A DNA stretch of 64,000 nucleotides, from NCBI GenBank assembly GCA_944470555.2, contig OX104132.1:19477755-19541754 (forward strand). The letters are read 5' to 3'. Under the pieces are notes generated by a model, which saw nothing but the letters and a program-made list of their open reading frames with translations, had not been told where the DNA came from and searched no databases. The stretch's first letter is position 1; each line of letters begins with the position of its first letter. The translations under genes were made by a program, and so were the position numbers. Positions 1 through 12,400 of the stretch are shown here, piece after piece. The DNA is from Heterobilharzia americana (Eukaryota; Platyhelminthes; Trematoda; Strigeidida; Schistosomatidae).

Positions 1-63
1 AAGTGTCACCGTTTTATTAACCTTTTCTTTTCCAACCGGTCAATTTTGTGTCAGAAGTTGTGC

Positions 64-999
64 TCACCTGGCTGTTTTTACTGGTTTACGAACCTGTGTA
101 TTGTTCGTTATACCGTCCACGATATGTTGTGGGAGTTTATCTGGGGTTACTTGTGGTGGGTGGTTGTCTAAGTATGCCAGCTTTAGTCTGTCTATACCAA
201 AGCTTTCTTGAGAGTTACAGCATTGTGTGACTAAATGTTTTGAACGCCGTGAGAGAACTTTAAAGGGTCCTTCATATGGAGGGCTAAGAGATGGTTGAAT
301 TCGGTCACAACTGACCCATAAGTGTGTGCAAGTGTCCACATCTTTGGAGATATAGACTGCTATGGCCTGCTTACGGGTTGCAACCGGCCTTAAGCTAGTC
401 ATTTGGTGTCTAAGTCAATCGACATAGGTTGACTAGTCGATTTTGTCGCTCTCAACCTTGGGGTTGATGAAATCGCCAGGAAGTCTTAGAGTGGTACCGA
501 AAACTAACTCTACCGCTGAGCATTGAGTGTCGGTCTTGATTGCTGTGCGAATACCTAACATTACCATGGGGAGGTATTCTGTCCAGTGAGAGGGATCAGA
601 ATGTGATATCAAGGCGGTCTCAGCTTGTCGATGAAATCTTTCCACCACACCGTTTGCTTGTGGGTGGTACGCCGTGCAACGTATTCTGTGTGAACCAAGG
701 AATTTAGCTAAGTTATTGAGAAGTTCTGGCTCAAACTGTGCCCCTCCGTCGGTGGTCACCCCTACAGGGACACCAAATATTGACACCCAATTCTGCAGAG
801 ACGCTTTTGCCACTGTTTCTGCGATAATGTCCGTAAGTGGAATGGCTATTGGAAGCCTTGGGTATCTATCGATACATGTGAAAAGATACGTGAAACCATT
901 AGAATGGGGTAAAGGACCTACCAAGTCCACGTGTACATGTGCAAAACGCACATGGGTTTGCGAAAACGCTCCCAAAGGTGAAACTGTGTGTAGGTTCAC
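64..999 (-). pseudogene. Gypsy integrase (core and C-terminal tail)
   Basis: DDE integrase. The core at 433-999 shows FAHVHVDLVGPLP (first D), VTTDGGAQFE (second D) and HPQANGVVERFHRQAE (E), so the catalytic triad is present. A stop just upstream (CAACQ-stop-SKVNLHTV, near 1012) separates it from the HHCC zinc region, of which VKECAACQ remains. The C-terminal tail (PSLSPPYEGPFKVLSRRSKH, 64-402) is in another frame, separated by a stop/indel near 402-433. In an intact element this enzyme would join element cDNA to host DNA. Confidence 0.8.
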
Positions 1000-1237
1000 C
1001 TTGGACTACTGACATGCCGCACATTCCTTAACCCAATTTCATACGTCGCGCAGTAAGTTGGGCCAAGTATATCTGACAGCAATAAGTCTCGTAGAGGCGT
1101 TTGCTCCAGGGTGTGACAAAGAGTAAACGTTGTTGAGTACTAACTTCCTCATGTTTTTAGGCATATAAGGTCTAGGTGAATTTCTTGTCGTATCACAGTA
1201 AATGAGTCCACCATCTATGGTTGAAGGTAGCTGTTTG

Positions 1238-1999
1238 TTACAGGTTACAACTACTACTGGAAAGTAAATTTCTCAATTCCTCATCTGTTTCTTGACCTGA
1301 TGCTAAAGCCTTGAAATCTATATTAGACTGATGAGTAGTGCTTACGTTAATTCGAGGCAGAGTGTCAGCCACGCGATTTTGGGCAAGTCTTATACCGCTA
1401 GTAAATTGTGATATAAAATCAGGGTGACGAATTTCACGTAGTGAGTGCTTGTCAGGTTTTGCATTCAGGGCGTAAGTTAAGGACTTGTGATCCGTGTAGG
1501 CCGTACGTGTCCTGCCTTCCACTGTGTGAGGGAAATGCCTGGTTACTAAAAAGGTCGCCAGCAGCTCTCGGCCAAATGTTGAATACCAAGTTTCGGATGG
1601 AGAAAGGCCCTTTGAAAAGAATGCCACTGGCTGCCGTTGATTGTCCGAAAACTGGTTCAGTGCTGCTCTCACAGCCTTGTCGGAAGCACCGACCATCAGT
1701 GCCAACGGTACACTGACATCGGGGTATTTTAGGGTTGTAGCCTTTGTCAAAGCCATTTTCAACTTGTTGACAGCCTCAGTAGCTTCTGTAGAGAGCCTAA
1801 AGTCCCTAGGATTTCTTCTTAAGACGTCAGTTAGGGGTTGCATGCGCTGTTCACAATGTGGTATGAGTCGGCAATAAAAATTAATTAGACCAAGGATAAT
1901 TCCTAGCTGCGTTATAGAGGTGGGCACTGGGTACTGATTGAAAGCCTCCACCTCTTTTGGCAAAGGTGATATTCCATCTGTATTAATCATGTGTCCCAA
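1238..1999 (-). pseudogene. Gypsy RT thumb/connection and RNase H region
   Basis: This 253-codon open stretch continues pol. It starts with GHMINTDGISPLPKEVEA (the GH.I...G..P...KV.A block after the RT palm), then LGLINFYCRLIPHCEQRMQP, and then the RNase H-like domain: PLALMVGASDKAVRAALNQ, PVAFFSKGLSPSE, GRELLATFLVTRHF and TAYTDHKSLTYALNA. The first RNase H Asp of the usual D-A-S-D-x-A-x-G motif is replaced (VGASDKAVRA). It lies between RT (right) and integrase (left), as expected for minus-strand pol. Confidence 0.8.
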
Positions 2000-2061
2000 A
2001 AATTGAATGTCCTCAACTCTGAATGCACACTTACTTTGATTTATCCCTATGCCATTGTCGT

Positions 2062-2667
2062 TTAATTTTCGTAACTCTCATGTGATTCTGTTTCCGGGCT
2101 GGCAATCCGTAGGTCATTAGTGCATGCTTTGGCAAATGGTAAGTCCCGTAGAAGGTTGTCCATATACCGCTGGAAGGTGTGCGCAGCATTCCGAAGGCCA
2201 AAAGGCGTCCGCACAAATCCGTGTAAACCAAATGGGGGGGTGGTGATGGCTGTTTTTAGAACGCCTTCTTCGGCCAGCGGAATATTGTGATATGCGCGGA
2301 CTAGGTCTTTTTTTAGTGAATTTAGTGGCACCGGCAAGATAGTGAATTCCTGAATATGAGGAACTGGGTACCTATCAGGAATAGTTTGTTTGTTTAGCTC
2401 CCTATAATCACCACACGGTCCCCGGTCTCTTTGATTTTTCCTGAACACCATATGTAACAGGGAAGCCCACTGACTCTTGGAAGGGCGAATGATGCCTAGC
2501 TGAAGCATATAGTCAAATTCAGCCCTAGCGATTTTCGGTTTATCTGGAGCTAGTCTCCTGGGTTTTGCGACAACAAGAGGGCCATATGTTTTTTTGCTAT
2601 GCGTCGCCTTAGGACTTACATGAGAGGCCTGGGCGTTGGATAACGTCTGGTTTGGGAAATCCACCAA
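2062..2667 (-). pseudogene. Gypsy reverse transcriptase, active site mutated
   Basis: RNA-dependent DNA polymerase core. Recognisable blocks are FDYMLQLGIIRPSKSQWASL, CGDYRELNKQTIPDRYPVPH, DLVRAYHNIPLAEE and TPFGLRNAAHTFQRYMD. The YxDD motif should follow, but 2113-2124 read C-T-N-D (KACTNDLRIAS), so the Tyr and the first catalytic Asp are replaced. Also SALDL-type text reads SLKKDLVRAY, another sign of drift. The frame continues into the RNase H region only through a frameshift near 2060. Confidence 0.8.
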
Positions 2668-2736
2668 TATATTTCTAAACCTGTCGGTTGATATTGGAGG
2701 AGATTGTACCAGGTTTAGGGATGTGATTGTGCTGGC

Positions 2737-3100
2737 CTAGCGCATTATGTGTCTAGAAGTTTCCCCCAACGTCAACCTTCGCTTCTTTGTGTCTACTAAG
2801 AATTCACACCTCTCCAAAAAACCTATACCCAGTATTGCGAGGTTTAGATCTGCCATAGTGAACACCCAAAGGAATTGCCGTTTGAACCCAAGATCCAGGG
2901 TGATGGCCTTTTGTCCGAACGTCTCTATTTGTTTTATTAGCGGCCAGTGGCGTGACCGTGGACATTTGGCGTCCAAGCCAGACCTTGTTTCGCACGAGAA
3001 TACCAAGAGCGGCTCCCGTGTCCACCAAGAATTCTATGCCAGAATTTCTGTTGGTGACGTAGAATAGGCGACTGTTCGGGCGCACCTCCTCAGCAGTCAC
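2737..3100 (-). pseudogene. Gypsy aspartic protease remnant
   Basis: The retroviral-type aspartic protease domain is seen as FYVTNRNSGIEFLVDTGAAL, with the catalytic DTGA triad around 3015-3030. The frame then shifts. The downstream half (TMADLNLAILGIGFLERCE, corresponding to the usual ILG.DFL segment) is in another frame, 2737-3006. The two frames overlap by about 200 bases, so one indel separates catalytic and C-terminal halves. It would process the Gag-Pol polyprotein in an intact element. Confidence 0.75.
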
Positions 3101-3956
3101 TACCTGAGAAGGGGTCTTCAGTTTCCTTGTTTACCAGAGGATTGTTTAGGCCGGGAACATGGTTCTGTACATCGTTTAGATTGTGTCCCGTGTTTCCATT
3201 GATGCCATCAGAATCGTCCGGACAGCCTCGAGTCTCTGGGTCCTCTTCGTGGTCTATGTCTGAGTGCTGACTTGCCTCTTCGGCTTTGACTCAGTTGGAT
3301 TTGAGCCGCAGCTTCTGTTAGTGATTTCACGTTTGCCACTAATTCGGTAATGGTGGCATCTTTAGATGAGCCAGGACTAGTGTGCAGTGATTGTGGTTGT
3401 CCCTGGTTGTTCCTCTCTCCATAATGCCATCGGCAACTTGAGCCAATTCTGGAAGCGGGGTTTTCGGGTTCTGTGCGTCAAGCGCACACTGGACATGATG
3501 CGGCTGTACCTGTAACCAACCTCCTTTGAGGATGGCTTCTCCGACCGCATTTTCTCCCACCATCTCTTGTAAGTGTCTCAAAAACTGTGATGTGGATCTA
3601 TCTTCCAACACCTCACCTTGTAGCAGGCTTTGGATGCGTCGGCTGTCCGACGTTGATAGATGGCTTATTATCGTACGCTTGGGCGTGGAACAAGGGTCTC
3701 TTTGAGGGGTATTGATTATGAGATCACGGACCTCTTTACTGAGTGACAGAGAGGAAGGATGGAGCACAAGTCTTCGTATCCCCGTTTCTCTGACCTAATG
3801 TTATGTCGGTCAAAGAAATGCTGCGGCTGGGCGAACCATAGTTCTGGGCCTTGCCTATTGAAGGCTGGTAATCGATTCGTAGTAGCGACCAGTGTTAACC
3901 TCTAGTGAAACGGACTCATTGACAACATCGGAATCAAAATCAATGAAGTTAGACAT
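3101..3956 (-). pseudogene. Gypsy gag remnant
   Basis: Capsid/nucleocapsid protein of the LTR element. The likely start is the ATG whose complement is CAT at 3954-3956 (MSNFIDFDSD...). Two or more frames are needed. The reading LVATTNRLPAFNRQGPELWF is followed by a 142-codon open stretch at 3339-3767 with gag-like helices (LLQGEVLEDRSTSQFLRHL). Near the C-terminus, 3190-3245 reads WHQWKHGTQSKRCTEPC. The expected first Cys of the CHCC zinc motif is a TGA stop here (complement of 3208-3210). Frameshifts and this stop make it a dead copy. Confidence 0.75.
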
Positions 3957-4039
3957 TCTTTTCTCAAACAAAAATCGAAATTAATAGATAAACAATAAAA
4001 ATGAATAGATGAAACAATACGCGTTATCGGGCTAACCAC

Positions 4040-4742
4040 TGTTGGACCCAGGGCTTACAGCTAACGCTATGAACAAGCGACAAGCAAGTATGAGGCGATA
4101 GCAAAGAAATATTGTACAGAATACATCTGATTCACCGTAAACTCACGTTCTTAACAGATAAATTACCTACATCGGGTGGCGATGCTGCAAATAGCCGCCA
4201 CAGGTTAACCAACAAACAGAAGCCTAATACTGACATACCAGATGAAAGGCAGCCAAACATACTGCCCAGCCGGTTGAACTATTTGGTGAAAACGCGGCAG
4301 TAAGTGAGGAGATTAATTAGTTACTGTCAAAGATGCTCGTTGCACTCATCGGTTGAACGGAATAATGACCACCAACGTCGGTCACGCCGCAATACTTTTG
4401 CATGGCAAAAAGCTGCATACGGGTAGTGGTAACCTTTATTGTCCCCTACGAACACTCACCTCTGCAACGATTGATTTTACTTTCGTCCGCCGAATCGGCG
4501 CGCGCTAATTTTAATCCAGGATGTGTGTTTCATGAGCCCCGTAATAATTATCACTTGGCCTCCTAACCAAATTTCGTTTACTGTAAATATTCGGGATGAG
4601 TTCCGGTTTCTTTTGAAATCTGTATAAAGTGTATTTTATTCTGTGGGGACCATAAACATGAATACGTAATTCTCGTCAGTTAGCCATGTCACCCTCATGC
4701 TCTAACTAGTAAAAATGGCTTGATTCTGTTTCAGAAATAAAC
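4040..4742 (-). repeat. Putative 5' LTR of the Gypsy element
   Basis: This 703-bp segment lies just upstream of gag (minus sense). It has TGTT...AACA termini: it starts TGTTTATTTCTG at 4742 and ends GGTCCAACA at 4040. One base further on is TGGTTAGC (4031-4038), which fits a tRNA primer-binding site because it starts with TGG. The partner LTR is outside the window, so the boundaries cannot be confirmed by comparing two LTRs. Confidence 0.5.
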
Positions 4743-6340
4743 ATTATTATTATTAAATCGTTATCAGTGGGCTGTGACGCCGGACGGATGGGTTGAAATC
4801 AACACTTATCACACTCTCATCACAGAATAATGTGCTAGGAAAGCCATCTGGACTTCGACCGTGTGGGGCCTCTGCATGTGGTTGTCCGAGGATAACAGCC
4901 TCGAAGAACCGTTCAGAGACCCTCGTCAACCAGTTATTGACCCATCTAAGGAAACACAACGGCCAAGAAGACTTCCGAAAGAGTGAAAGTGCGTCATCTT
5001 GCTATCTTTGTAGAGAGGAGGTAGGAAAACCCCAGCAACTATTGATGGCTTACTATACTCCCCACTTTGCCCATAGTACTGAAAAGTCCAATGGTAAACG
5101 AGGTCTGAAAGTTCTCTAGCAGGAAAAACACTGCTCGTGCTACTCAACATGGTTCTGGGAGTGGCTGTCATTTTCACTGACCTGTTGACAGACTGGGCCA
5201 ACTGCGCCTCTGAGTGGGGCTGCCGATGGCCACTCAAAATAACACAATGCAAGAGGAAACCCTGTGTACGGCTGTATCTGGAAGCACTCAGCACAATGGC
5301 AAGTTTAGTACTCAGGTTTAGATCACACCTTCTTTGGGGGAATGGGTCTTGTGGAGCACACCACATCATGACGTAGTTACGGCTTTTTCAGTAGACTCGT
5401 TTAAAGGTATGGTGAATAACTACTGCATTTTGTATGACTCACCGGTGACTTACTCAGGTCATTTTTGAGTTAAGAAGCCTTGCACTAGTTCACTGTTACT
5501 CTCTCCTCCATTACTCACTGTTTATTTTGATCCACCCACTCGTTCTTCTAACTCCCCTCCAGTAGCCAGACTCATCCTTTCTCCCTTTACTCCTTAGAGG
5601 CATCTCATAAGCCATTTCATTCTTATCACGCTGCTCCTATTCAGGCGCATACACAGTGAGTAGTTCAAAAAAGACCTCCGATCCTAAACGTTTCAATCTA
5701 GAAGTTACAAATGTGAATCCATTGAGAAGAGCCATCCGGACAAAATAAAAATGAAAGAGAAGACAATAATTTCGTACCCACTGCAAAAGTAGAACTAAAC
5801 AACAAGAACCAAGCCTTAAGATACAGGTACGAGGACTCAGAAGCTATCAATTTCCGCTGCTTACAGAATAGATGCTAGGTGTTTGATGCATTTGTTGTAA
5901 ACTGCAAAATAACAGAAGATTGATATTCAGATTGAAGTTGGATGATAAATTACATTTCTTCTACAAGAAATGGAGTAGCATAATAAGGTAAACGACTTCA
6001 ATGTGACGAAAAACTTCGTACTAGGCGGTTCTTCTCAAAAGTAACGGTACTTGTTGACCATGTAGTGCATTTGAAACCTTGCTCACCCACTTCCCTATTT
6101 CGATTTCTAGGCTTCTCACCTCTTTTGTTTCAAAATATACTGTTTGTCGGTTATCTTTTACCATTGGATGTTAGCACATCCTGTTTACTTCATGAGTCGT
6201 CAGCTCACGTTTTTCTTTTTCCCTTCTAGATTCTCGTGGTCACCACTAAACACACTCCTTTAGGCCCCCATTCTACAACAACGTGTTTACCTACAGTTCT
6301 GACAAAAATCTAATAATAACCTTTTTTACAACTGTCCTAG
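4743..6340. other. Intergenic stretch upstream of CSN1
   Basis: No recognisable gene. Two overlapping open stretches (4793-5119 +, 4926-5369 -) have no domain I can name, and the segment 4750-5400 is less AT-rich than its flanks, so it may be an unrecognised repeat. From 5450 onward the DNA is pyrimidine-rich on the + strand with no open reading frame of note. It would hold the CSN1 promoter if transcription starts close by, but I see no motif that proves it. Confidence 0.3.
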
Positions 6341-6449
6341 TCAGTGTCCGACATGCTTCACCTGGATCCTGCCCTATTTGAAGACGTCCCATCTTCATCA
6401 AATGTTTCAACAGAATATGAAGCTGTTGATGATGAGATACAAATAGCAA
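6341..6449 (+). CDS. GPS1: CSN1 exon 1 (N-terminus)
   Basis: ATG at 6353 starts [16 protein letters not shown], an acidic, poorly conserved leader as in other CSN1 proteins. A good 3' splice-like signal (cttttttacaactgtcctag) ends at 6340, and an in-frame TAG sits at 6338-6340, so the exon either starts at 6341 after cis or trans splicing or is the first exon with a short leader. The donor is gcaa|gtttct at 6449/6450, phase 1, joining exon 2 across a 40-nt intron. Confidence 0.65.
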
Positions 6450-9400
6450 GTTTCTGTGTAATAAATAACGACAGTCTGTTAGGATTTAGCAAATTATATT
6501 TCAAACTATCAAGGATATATATACTACCAACGCCTCTTCTTCATTGCTCAGCGTTGTCCTTCACTTCGAGTCACAGCTCTTCGTCTTGCCCACGATTACA
6601 TCAAGAAGTCGACACTAGATACTTCAGCGTATAATAAAATCTTTCTTATGCTAGCCGAGCAAGTGAGTATCTGATTTATTACTTCTCATTCAATGCTTCT
6701 TGACTAAGTGTAGCTGTTTTTGGTCAGTGCATTCAGATAGTACGGTCTGGTTCATGGGCCATGGCTAGAGGTATATATCTCCTTTACCACCCTACTAGGG
6801 TTCCACAAAACTTATATTTTTAAGCATTTGTTGCATTTCATAAGGCATGAATCGCTTGACTTTATACGTGATCTTTTAGTGCGACGGTCTTAGCTAAATT
6901 ATAGAATTGAGTATTCGCTTTTAATCTAAAAGGCTTTGTCGGGTCTAAGGTCCTTAAACCTGTAGCGCATACCTTTGGTTTGTTATATTTCCATAGTCAC
7001 CTAACTTATTGACTGAATTTTTGTTGAGTAGCAGGGAATCTAATTATTAAATGGGCATCAGTAGTTGACGTAAGGAAAGAAATTAAAAACATTTCTATGC
7101 CTTCAGACACACCTCGTGATGTATAAAAGCAGCTGTAAAATTCTGAGCAAATTTTGGAAAATCATTATGGAAATGGGATGTCGAAAAGCATTTGCTTGTA
7201 AATAACTTTATCCTTCCTAAATGGTGGTGATTTCGACTTTGAGAAACATCGTAACCAAAGCGTAAGAATATGTCGTGGATGTGTTGCACTCGTTTTATCG
7301 ATTTATTACCACTAAAGAATTGTAGGCAAAGTAGCCTATGAGAATTAAACAGACGATGAACAAAACCACAAAATTCTTTATTCTATAGTTTTTCCTTTAG
7401 AAAGTGCTAGATACAGGAAGTGGTTCGACTGAATAAAATGTATGTTGGCCAATTATCACTCCTTCCACCTTCTTAAACAGAATACCGCGTCCTGAAGTAC
7501 ACGTTTCGTCAAGTAACGTCAGGTTTGACGTATAGTAATCATAGCAAATAATTTTCAGTCTGTAGCGTAGCAAATCTTTATATTTCCCGAGAGTTTTGTG
7601 GGTTACACTGCGTCCATAAGATGCTTACTTGTTCAACTCAAAATGTGGTAAATATAAAAATAATCTCATCGCCTCAGAAAATTATTTCGAAAAGCATTGA
7701 CTTTTCACTTCAGAAGAGCTTTGTAGGTAATTCATTGGCTATTGGTTGTCTGACCGTAAACTCGTGGAGCTGCGTCCTATTGGGTAAGGAAGATGACATC
7801 CTTTGTCATAGGTCCAAACCCCGCTCCACCTACAAAGGTTAAGGCAGCGAGGTGGTATTATCACTAGTCAGGACAAAAAAGGTGTGACTCATTATCTTGT
7901 GCACGAATATGCGCAGGGCTACTGAGTGCATTTCAGTCTTTTCTTGGTCGTAAACTCAATTATTTCCATAACACCACAGGATTCAGCATCCTAAAGCTAT
8001 CTTAATTATAACACCGCGCTCAAATTATTATTTTGTGTGTGGTAATAGCTTTTTAACAATGCATTTAGTCAGGAACTGGTCAACTTAACTAAACGAATGT
8101 TTCCTGTCTTCTAGACCAATCTTTCAGGTGGTCCATCGGCATCTAGTGAATCTTCTAGTCAGCAACAACAGCCTGTTTCCACAACTCGTCCCATGATGAA
8201 TAATCATATTTCAGATGGTTTATCCTTGTCTAGCTCCGAAGAATCAGCGGTATTCGGACCCTCTTTAACGGAAGCTACCAGAAGTGTTTTGACTGATGTC
8301 ATGTCTGGTAAAGTAAGTTGTACTGAGGTGAATTAAATTTTTGGAGTATTGTGTTCACTGCACCCAGTTGACTTTTTCCAAATCTTATTCACTTGACTTT
8401 AGTTTTCCCAACTGCTTACGCATCTGTATAGAAAATAGCTTTTATTTTGTTGGGAGGTGAGATGTGAAATCCAGTGGTTTGTTCGAAATGAAGATGTGTT
8501 TGGGTTTTACTTATTGAGTTTGTGACAGCATTAGTGATTACCGATGCACAGCCGTCAGTTTTATTGTTTAAAGCAATATCAGTGTATAAGCTGTATCTCG
8601 AGCGAGTGCGAAGTAAGAAGAACTGGTAAAGAAGGAACATAAAGATATTGGTGAAGCAACAGCTAGTATCACTATGGTCATTTGGATGATGTTTGCGAGT
8701 CTTTATTGTTTATATTCCAATCCTATAGGACAGATGATGTACTTTTTATTTAAACTCATCAGAAAAATCGAATTTTCAAATCGTTGCTTTCTAATACGCG
8801 TTAAGGACTGTGTATAGCAAATACACTTTTGTTTGAAACCATACTTTTACTATATGCTTAAAGTAGCATGCAAAGTCATATGAACCTCAAATGATAATAA
8901 CTCATACAAAGCTTAACAGTCAGCAATTCCTAACAACGGATGGAAAGTTAAAAAGCGGAACTAGCTGAGTTTGCAAAAATTATTGTGTAGTTGGTAAACC
9001 AGTCGTTGTACACTCGAATAAATTTGATTTACATTCGCACATTTGGGCTTAAAATATAATAAATATTTCACTAGTTATTATGCAGATACTTCCATTAGTA
9101 TTAAAGGAAATAAACTAAGGAATTACCAGTCTGGCCGTTTAACTAATTTCTGGCTACAGAACACTAAACCATCGTCAGTTTATGGACTGATGCGTCGTCT
9201 TGCTTTGAACACCTTAAGCCTTCCAATCCAGTCTTACTTAGGTTAACATTACGCTTCAAGCTATATGATGACTGAGCAGACCGAACACATATCCGAGCCA
9301 CCCCAGTCAGTAATGATTCACAAGTTCGTTGACTTTCTAGCCTAGTACTCTCTGTTTGCCTCGACATTGCTCACACGGTGATTCCACTCACCATACATGA

Positions 9401-12400
9401 GCAGCGCTGGGAAGACACGTATGGTCAAAAACCTGTAATCGCTTTCTCTCTTCTATCTTCGATGGCCATGTCTCACAGCTGTATAATAGGACAGAGCGAA
9501 GAGCAGTGCGATATACTCATCTTTTGATTGTTAGTTGGATATTTCGCTGGGACCAAATATGGTATGAGTAGGGGAATTTCTAACATGCCTTTTGTATCTG
9601 AGGTGAGATTTCTTCAGTGACCAAGTCGTTTAGGGTGATGTGACTGGCCAAGTAAGTGAAGTGGTCAACGCACTCTACTACTTGTTGAAGTGGGAGTAGC
9701 TGGAAAGCAGTGTTGAAGGATCATCATACAAGTGTATGACAGGTGCTGAACTGATGCTGAAGATGCTGAGATTTCTGTTGAAGTTGTTCGATGAGAGTGG
9801 AAGTGGACTGAGCAACTACGTTAAGGGTGGTGGAGTAGGCAGTGAGCTGGATGTGTTGCATTAGGGTCAGGTCAGTCATAATGATTGACTACCCAGATGT
9901 AGTTATGTGTAGTAGGGATGGGACCCGTGGTGGAGTGATTGAAAGACAGTTGTGTAAGTGTATGAACTGGAGGTGTGGTCAGGGGCTTCATAAGACATGA
10001 CATGACATGACACGACAGTGTCATGTGTGTACTTGAAGTCAGCAAGATGTCGTGCAGCGAGTTGGTCATTTTCGGTGAGTTTGGAGACACGTAGGGTTGT
10101 CTGTTAGTTGGTCTGTTACAGAGTGGAAGAAGAATTGTGGCATCGAGCATCTACGATAGGTACCACTGGTTGTCATAGATTGAGATAACAGTTGCCCATT
10201 AGCTCTTACTGGGGTGTGTGAGTTTGGTTAGAGAGCTTTGATTAGTGTTAAGTAGTTGTTTGGTACTGGTTTCAGAGTCGGACACTGCCATAGCATCTCT
10301 TGGTTGAAAAACTTGAATATCGTCTTGAGTTGAGGAGGTGGAGAAGGTGTTTGTGGTTGTTAAGTATTCCTGTTTTCGGAGGTATGTCAAAGGGTGAAAA
10401 TGTGATCGATGTCGTCTTGTCGAGGTGTGAGGGCTGCCTAGTTTTCTTGAGTTGGGTGTTCTCGAGGTTGAGTTAGGTGTTGTTTAACTATGGAGCCTAG
10501 GATTTTGGAGAGGATGTTAGTCGAACTGATGTGTGTTGAGTTGTTACCAGAAGACTTGGTTCCTCTTTTGTGAACTGTGATGTTCGATGAAAAAGCCCAA
10601 TCTGATTTTCATACAGTACCTAGTGCGTTGGTCATTTTATTCAGTAATTTTGTGCCTTTTTGCCTATTAAATTTTGGTGTTGGACTGTCAGGTTCTGCTG
10701 GTTTGCATCATTTCAGGTTTGAAATAACCGTGGTAACTTTGAGGAGAGCTGTTGTACCGACTTGAACGCTGAGTGTGTGTTGAAATTGGATTGTGGATGG
10801 TGGTGATGAAATGGTTGATGTGGGTTAGTTGAACAGTGCTGCAAAGTGTTGCACGCAACTTTCTGGTGATGGTCTGCCTAGTCATTGTGTTTTTCTTACC
10901 TGTTTCTTTAATAGGCGTAAATAATTTGTCGAGTAGTGTGTAGTGGTGATGTTTTCTCCATGTCTTTGGCTTTGGCCACCCACCATTGCTGTCGATGATT
11001 GCGATGACTCTTAGTCAACATACTTTAAACTTGCTTTCGCTCTTCATTGTGGTCTGAGGCAGGTGGGAGGAGAGGAGTGTTGTTGCATGAATCATTTTAG
11101 GTGAGGTTGTGGAGAGCGACTGGGTTTCTGTAACCTTTGTATGTAGGTAGGATACGAGTTGTCACTGTTAGTGTTTCTGCAGGAGACTGAGTATTATACT
11201 AGGCTTTATGGTTGTGAGAGTTGCTACAATGTTCCGATAACTGCTTCGCTAATTGCTCCAGGAATACGTATTTGGTGTTGTTGTTGTTGTTGTTGTCGAG
11301 TTGAGAAGACACAGCTTTCACTTTTGCCTGTTTTCTGTGACCAGTGAGGTGGAAAGTTGCACGTGTCTGTAGTGGGTTGTGATGGGAGTGAAAGCAGGCA
11401 CTGTAGAAAGACGTATGATGCTGTACTTATCCCGTTGAACAATGGGTTATAGCAATGTGATGCATGTGTGTTGATGGTTGGTTGGTTGGTTGTTGCGGGA
11501 CGCCAAATGAAGCAGTTTCTCTCCTTTTGTTTGAGTTTGCTGCTGGGTGGGAAAGAGTGATTGTGTGAGTGAGATTTGATGAGACGATGACTATTGTTGG
11601 TTGGTCGGCATGAGATACCATAGATATTTTAAATTTACCTTTCTGATTAGCTCATCTTCGATGTTTGAGCGTTGAAGTGGTGTGTTGTTATGACTGTATG
11701 TGAGCATTTTTCTTAGTGGTCGTGTTTGGCCTAGGGAAGGTAGTATGAGGATAGTTGTGTTGGTTGTCTATGAGAGAGACGCCTTACTACTGTCACAGTG
11801 GATTGAGATATCATTATGAGTTCGCCCTCGAACGCACATCATAGCCTTGGTATTTAGATAATGACGGCAAATGGATTTTGTGTTATCACTATCCAGTAGA
11901 CGCTTTTGGGATGGTTGGAACGATCGACTCAGCCAACATAGTTGATTGGGTCGTGATATGCAAACCTTACAATCACTTTAATGTAGCAACTATCGGTGGA
12001 GATGATAGGCGTTCACAAAAATAGATGTGCTTCATTTTTAACTGCAATCTTTTGTTGAGTTGCGTTTCGGTTTATCTTCATCGAAGAGATTATCTAACTT
12101 TCCGTCTAGAAGCGCCATCAAATATTTCTTGAAATCAAAGACATTTGTAATTCCACCACCATTTTCTGTTATTTAAGACGCAAGACGAATGATTCCTACT
12201 TTGTTTTATCATTGTTGTTTTGACTCTTATTATTATTGTCATTTACTTGGTTGTGGCTAGTATAAATATAAATATTCAGGCAATATCGGAGCCCATGTGT
12301 CAACAGAGGTCGAACAATTCGATCCAATATAACAACGGGGGATTGCAAGTATATCAGAAAGTAGCTGTAACTCTTATTGTCGTTATTATTACGTATTTCT

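Larger units (their letters stand above)
1..4742 (-). mobile_element. Ty3/Gypsy LTR retrotransposon, CsRn1/Boudicca-like clade, degenerate and cut by the window edge
   Basis: On the minus strand the order is 5' LTR, gag, aspartic protease, reverse transcriptase, RNase H, integrase, as in Ty3/Gypsy elements. The 3' LTR would lie left of base 1. Gag shows the start PELWFAQPQHFFDRHN and a CHCC-type knuckle (WHQWKHG...C..PC), which are hallmarks of the CsRn1/Kabuki/Boudicca clade of trematodes and insects. Several frameshifts and stops break the polyprotein, and the RT active site is mutated, so this copy should not be autonomous. The clade assignment is from recognised motifs; the exact named family (Boudicca, Saci or another) is not resolved. 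Confidence 0.85.

Noticed and set aside
4793..5369. Overlapping open stretches on both strands (108 and 147 codons) as genes
   Set aside because: No recognisable domain, no splice context, and the two strands overlap fully; most likely a slightly GC-richer repeat.
6344..6634. 96-codon open frame starting at 6344 as a single exon
   Set aside because: CSN1 homology shows that the frame changes across a 40-nt intron at 6450-6489; the second half in this frame is chance read-through.
11230..11621. Minus-strand Gln/His/Asn-rich open frames as proteins
   Set aside because: They come from GTT/GGTT tandem runs inside the RTE-like repeat and recur at 32.22-32.64 kb.
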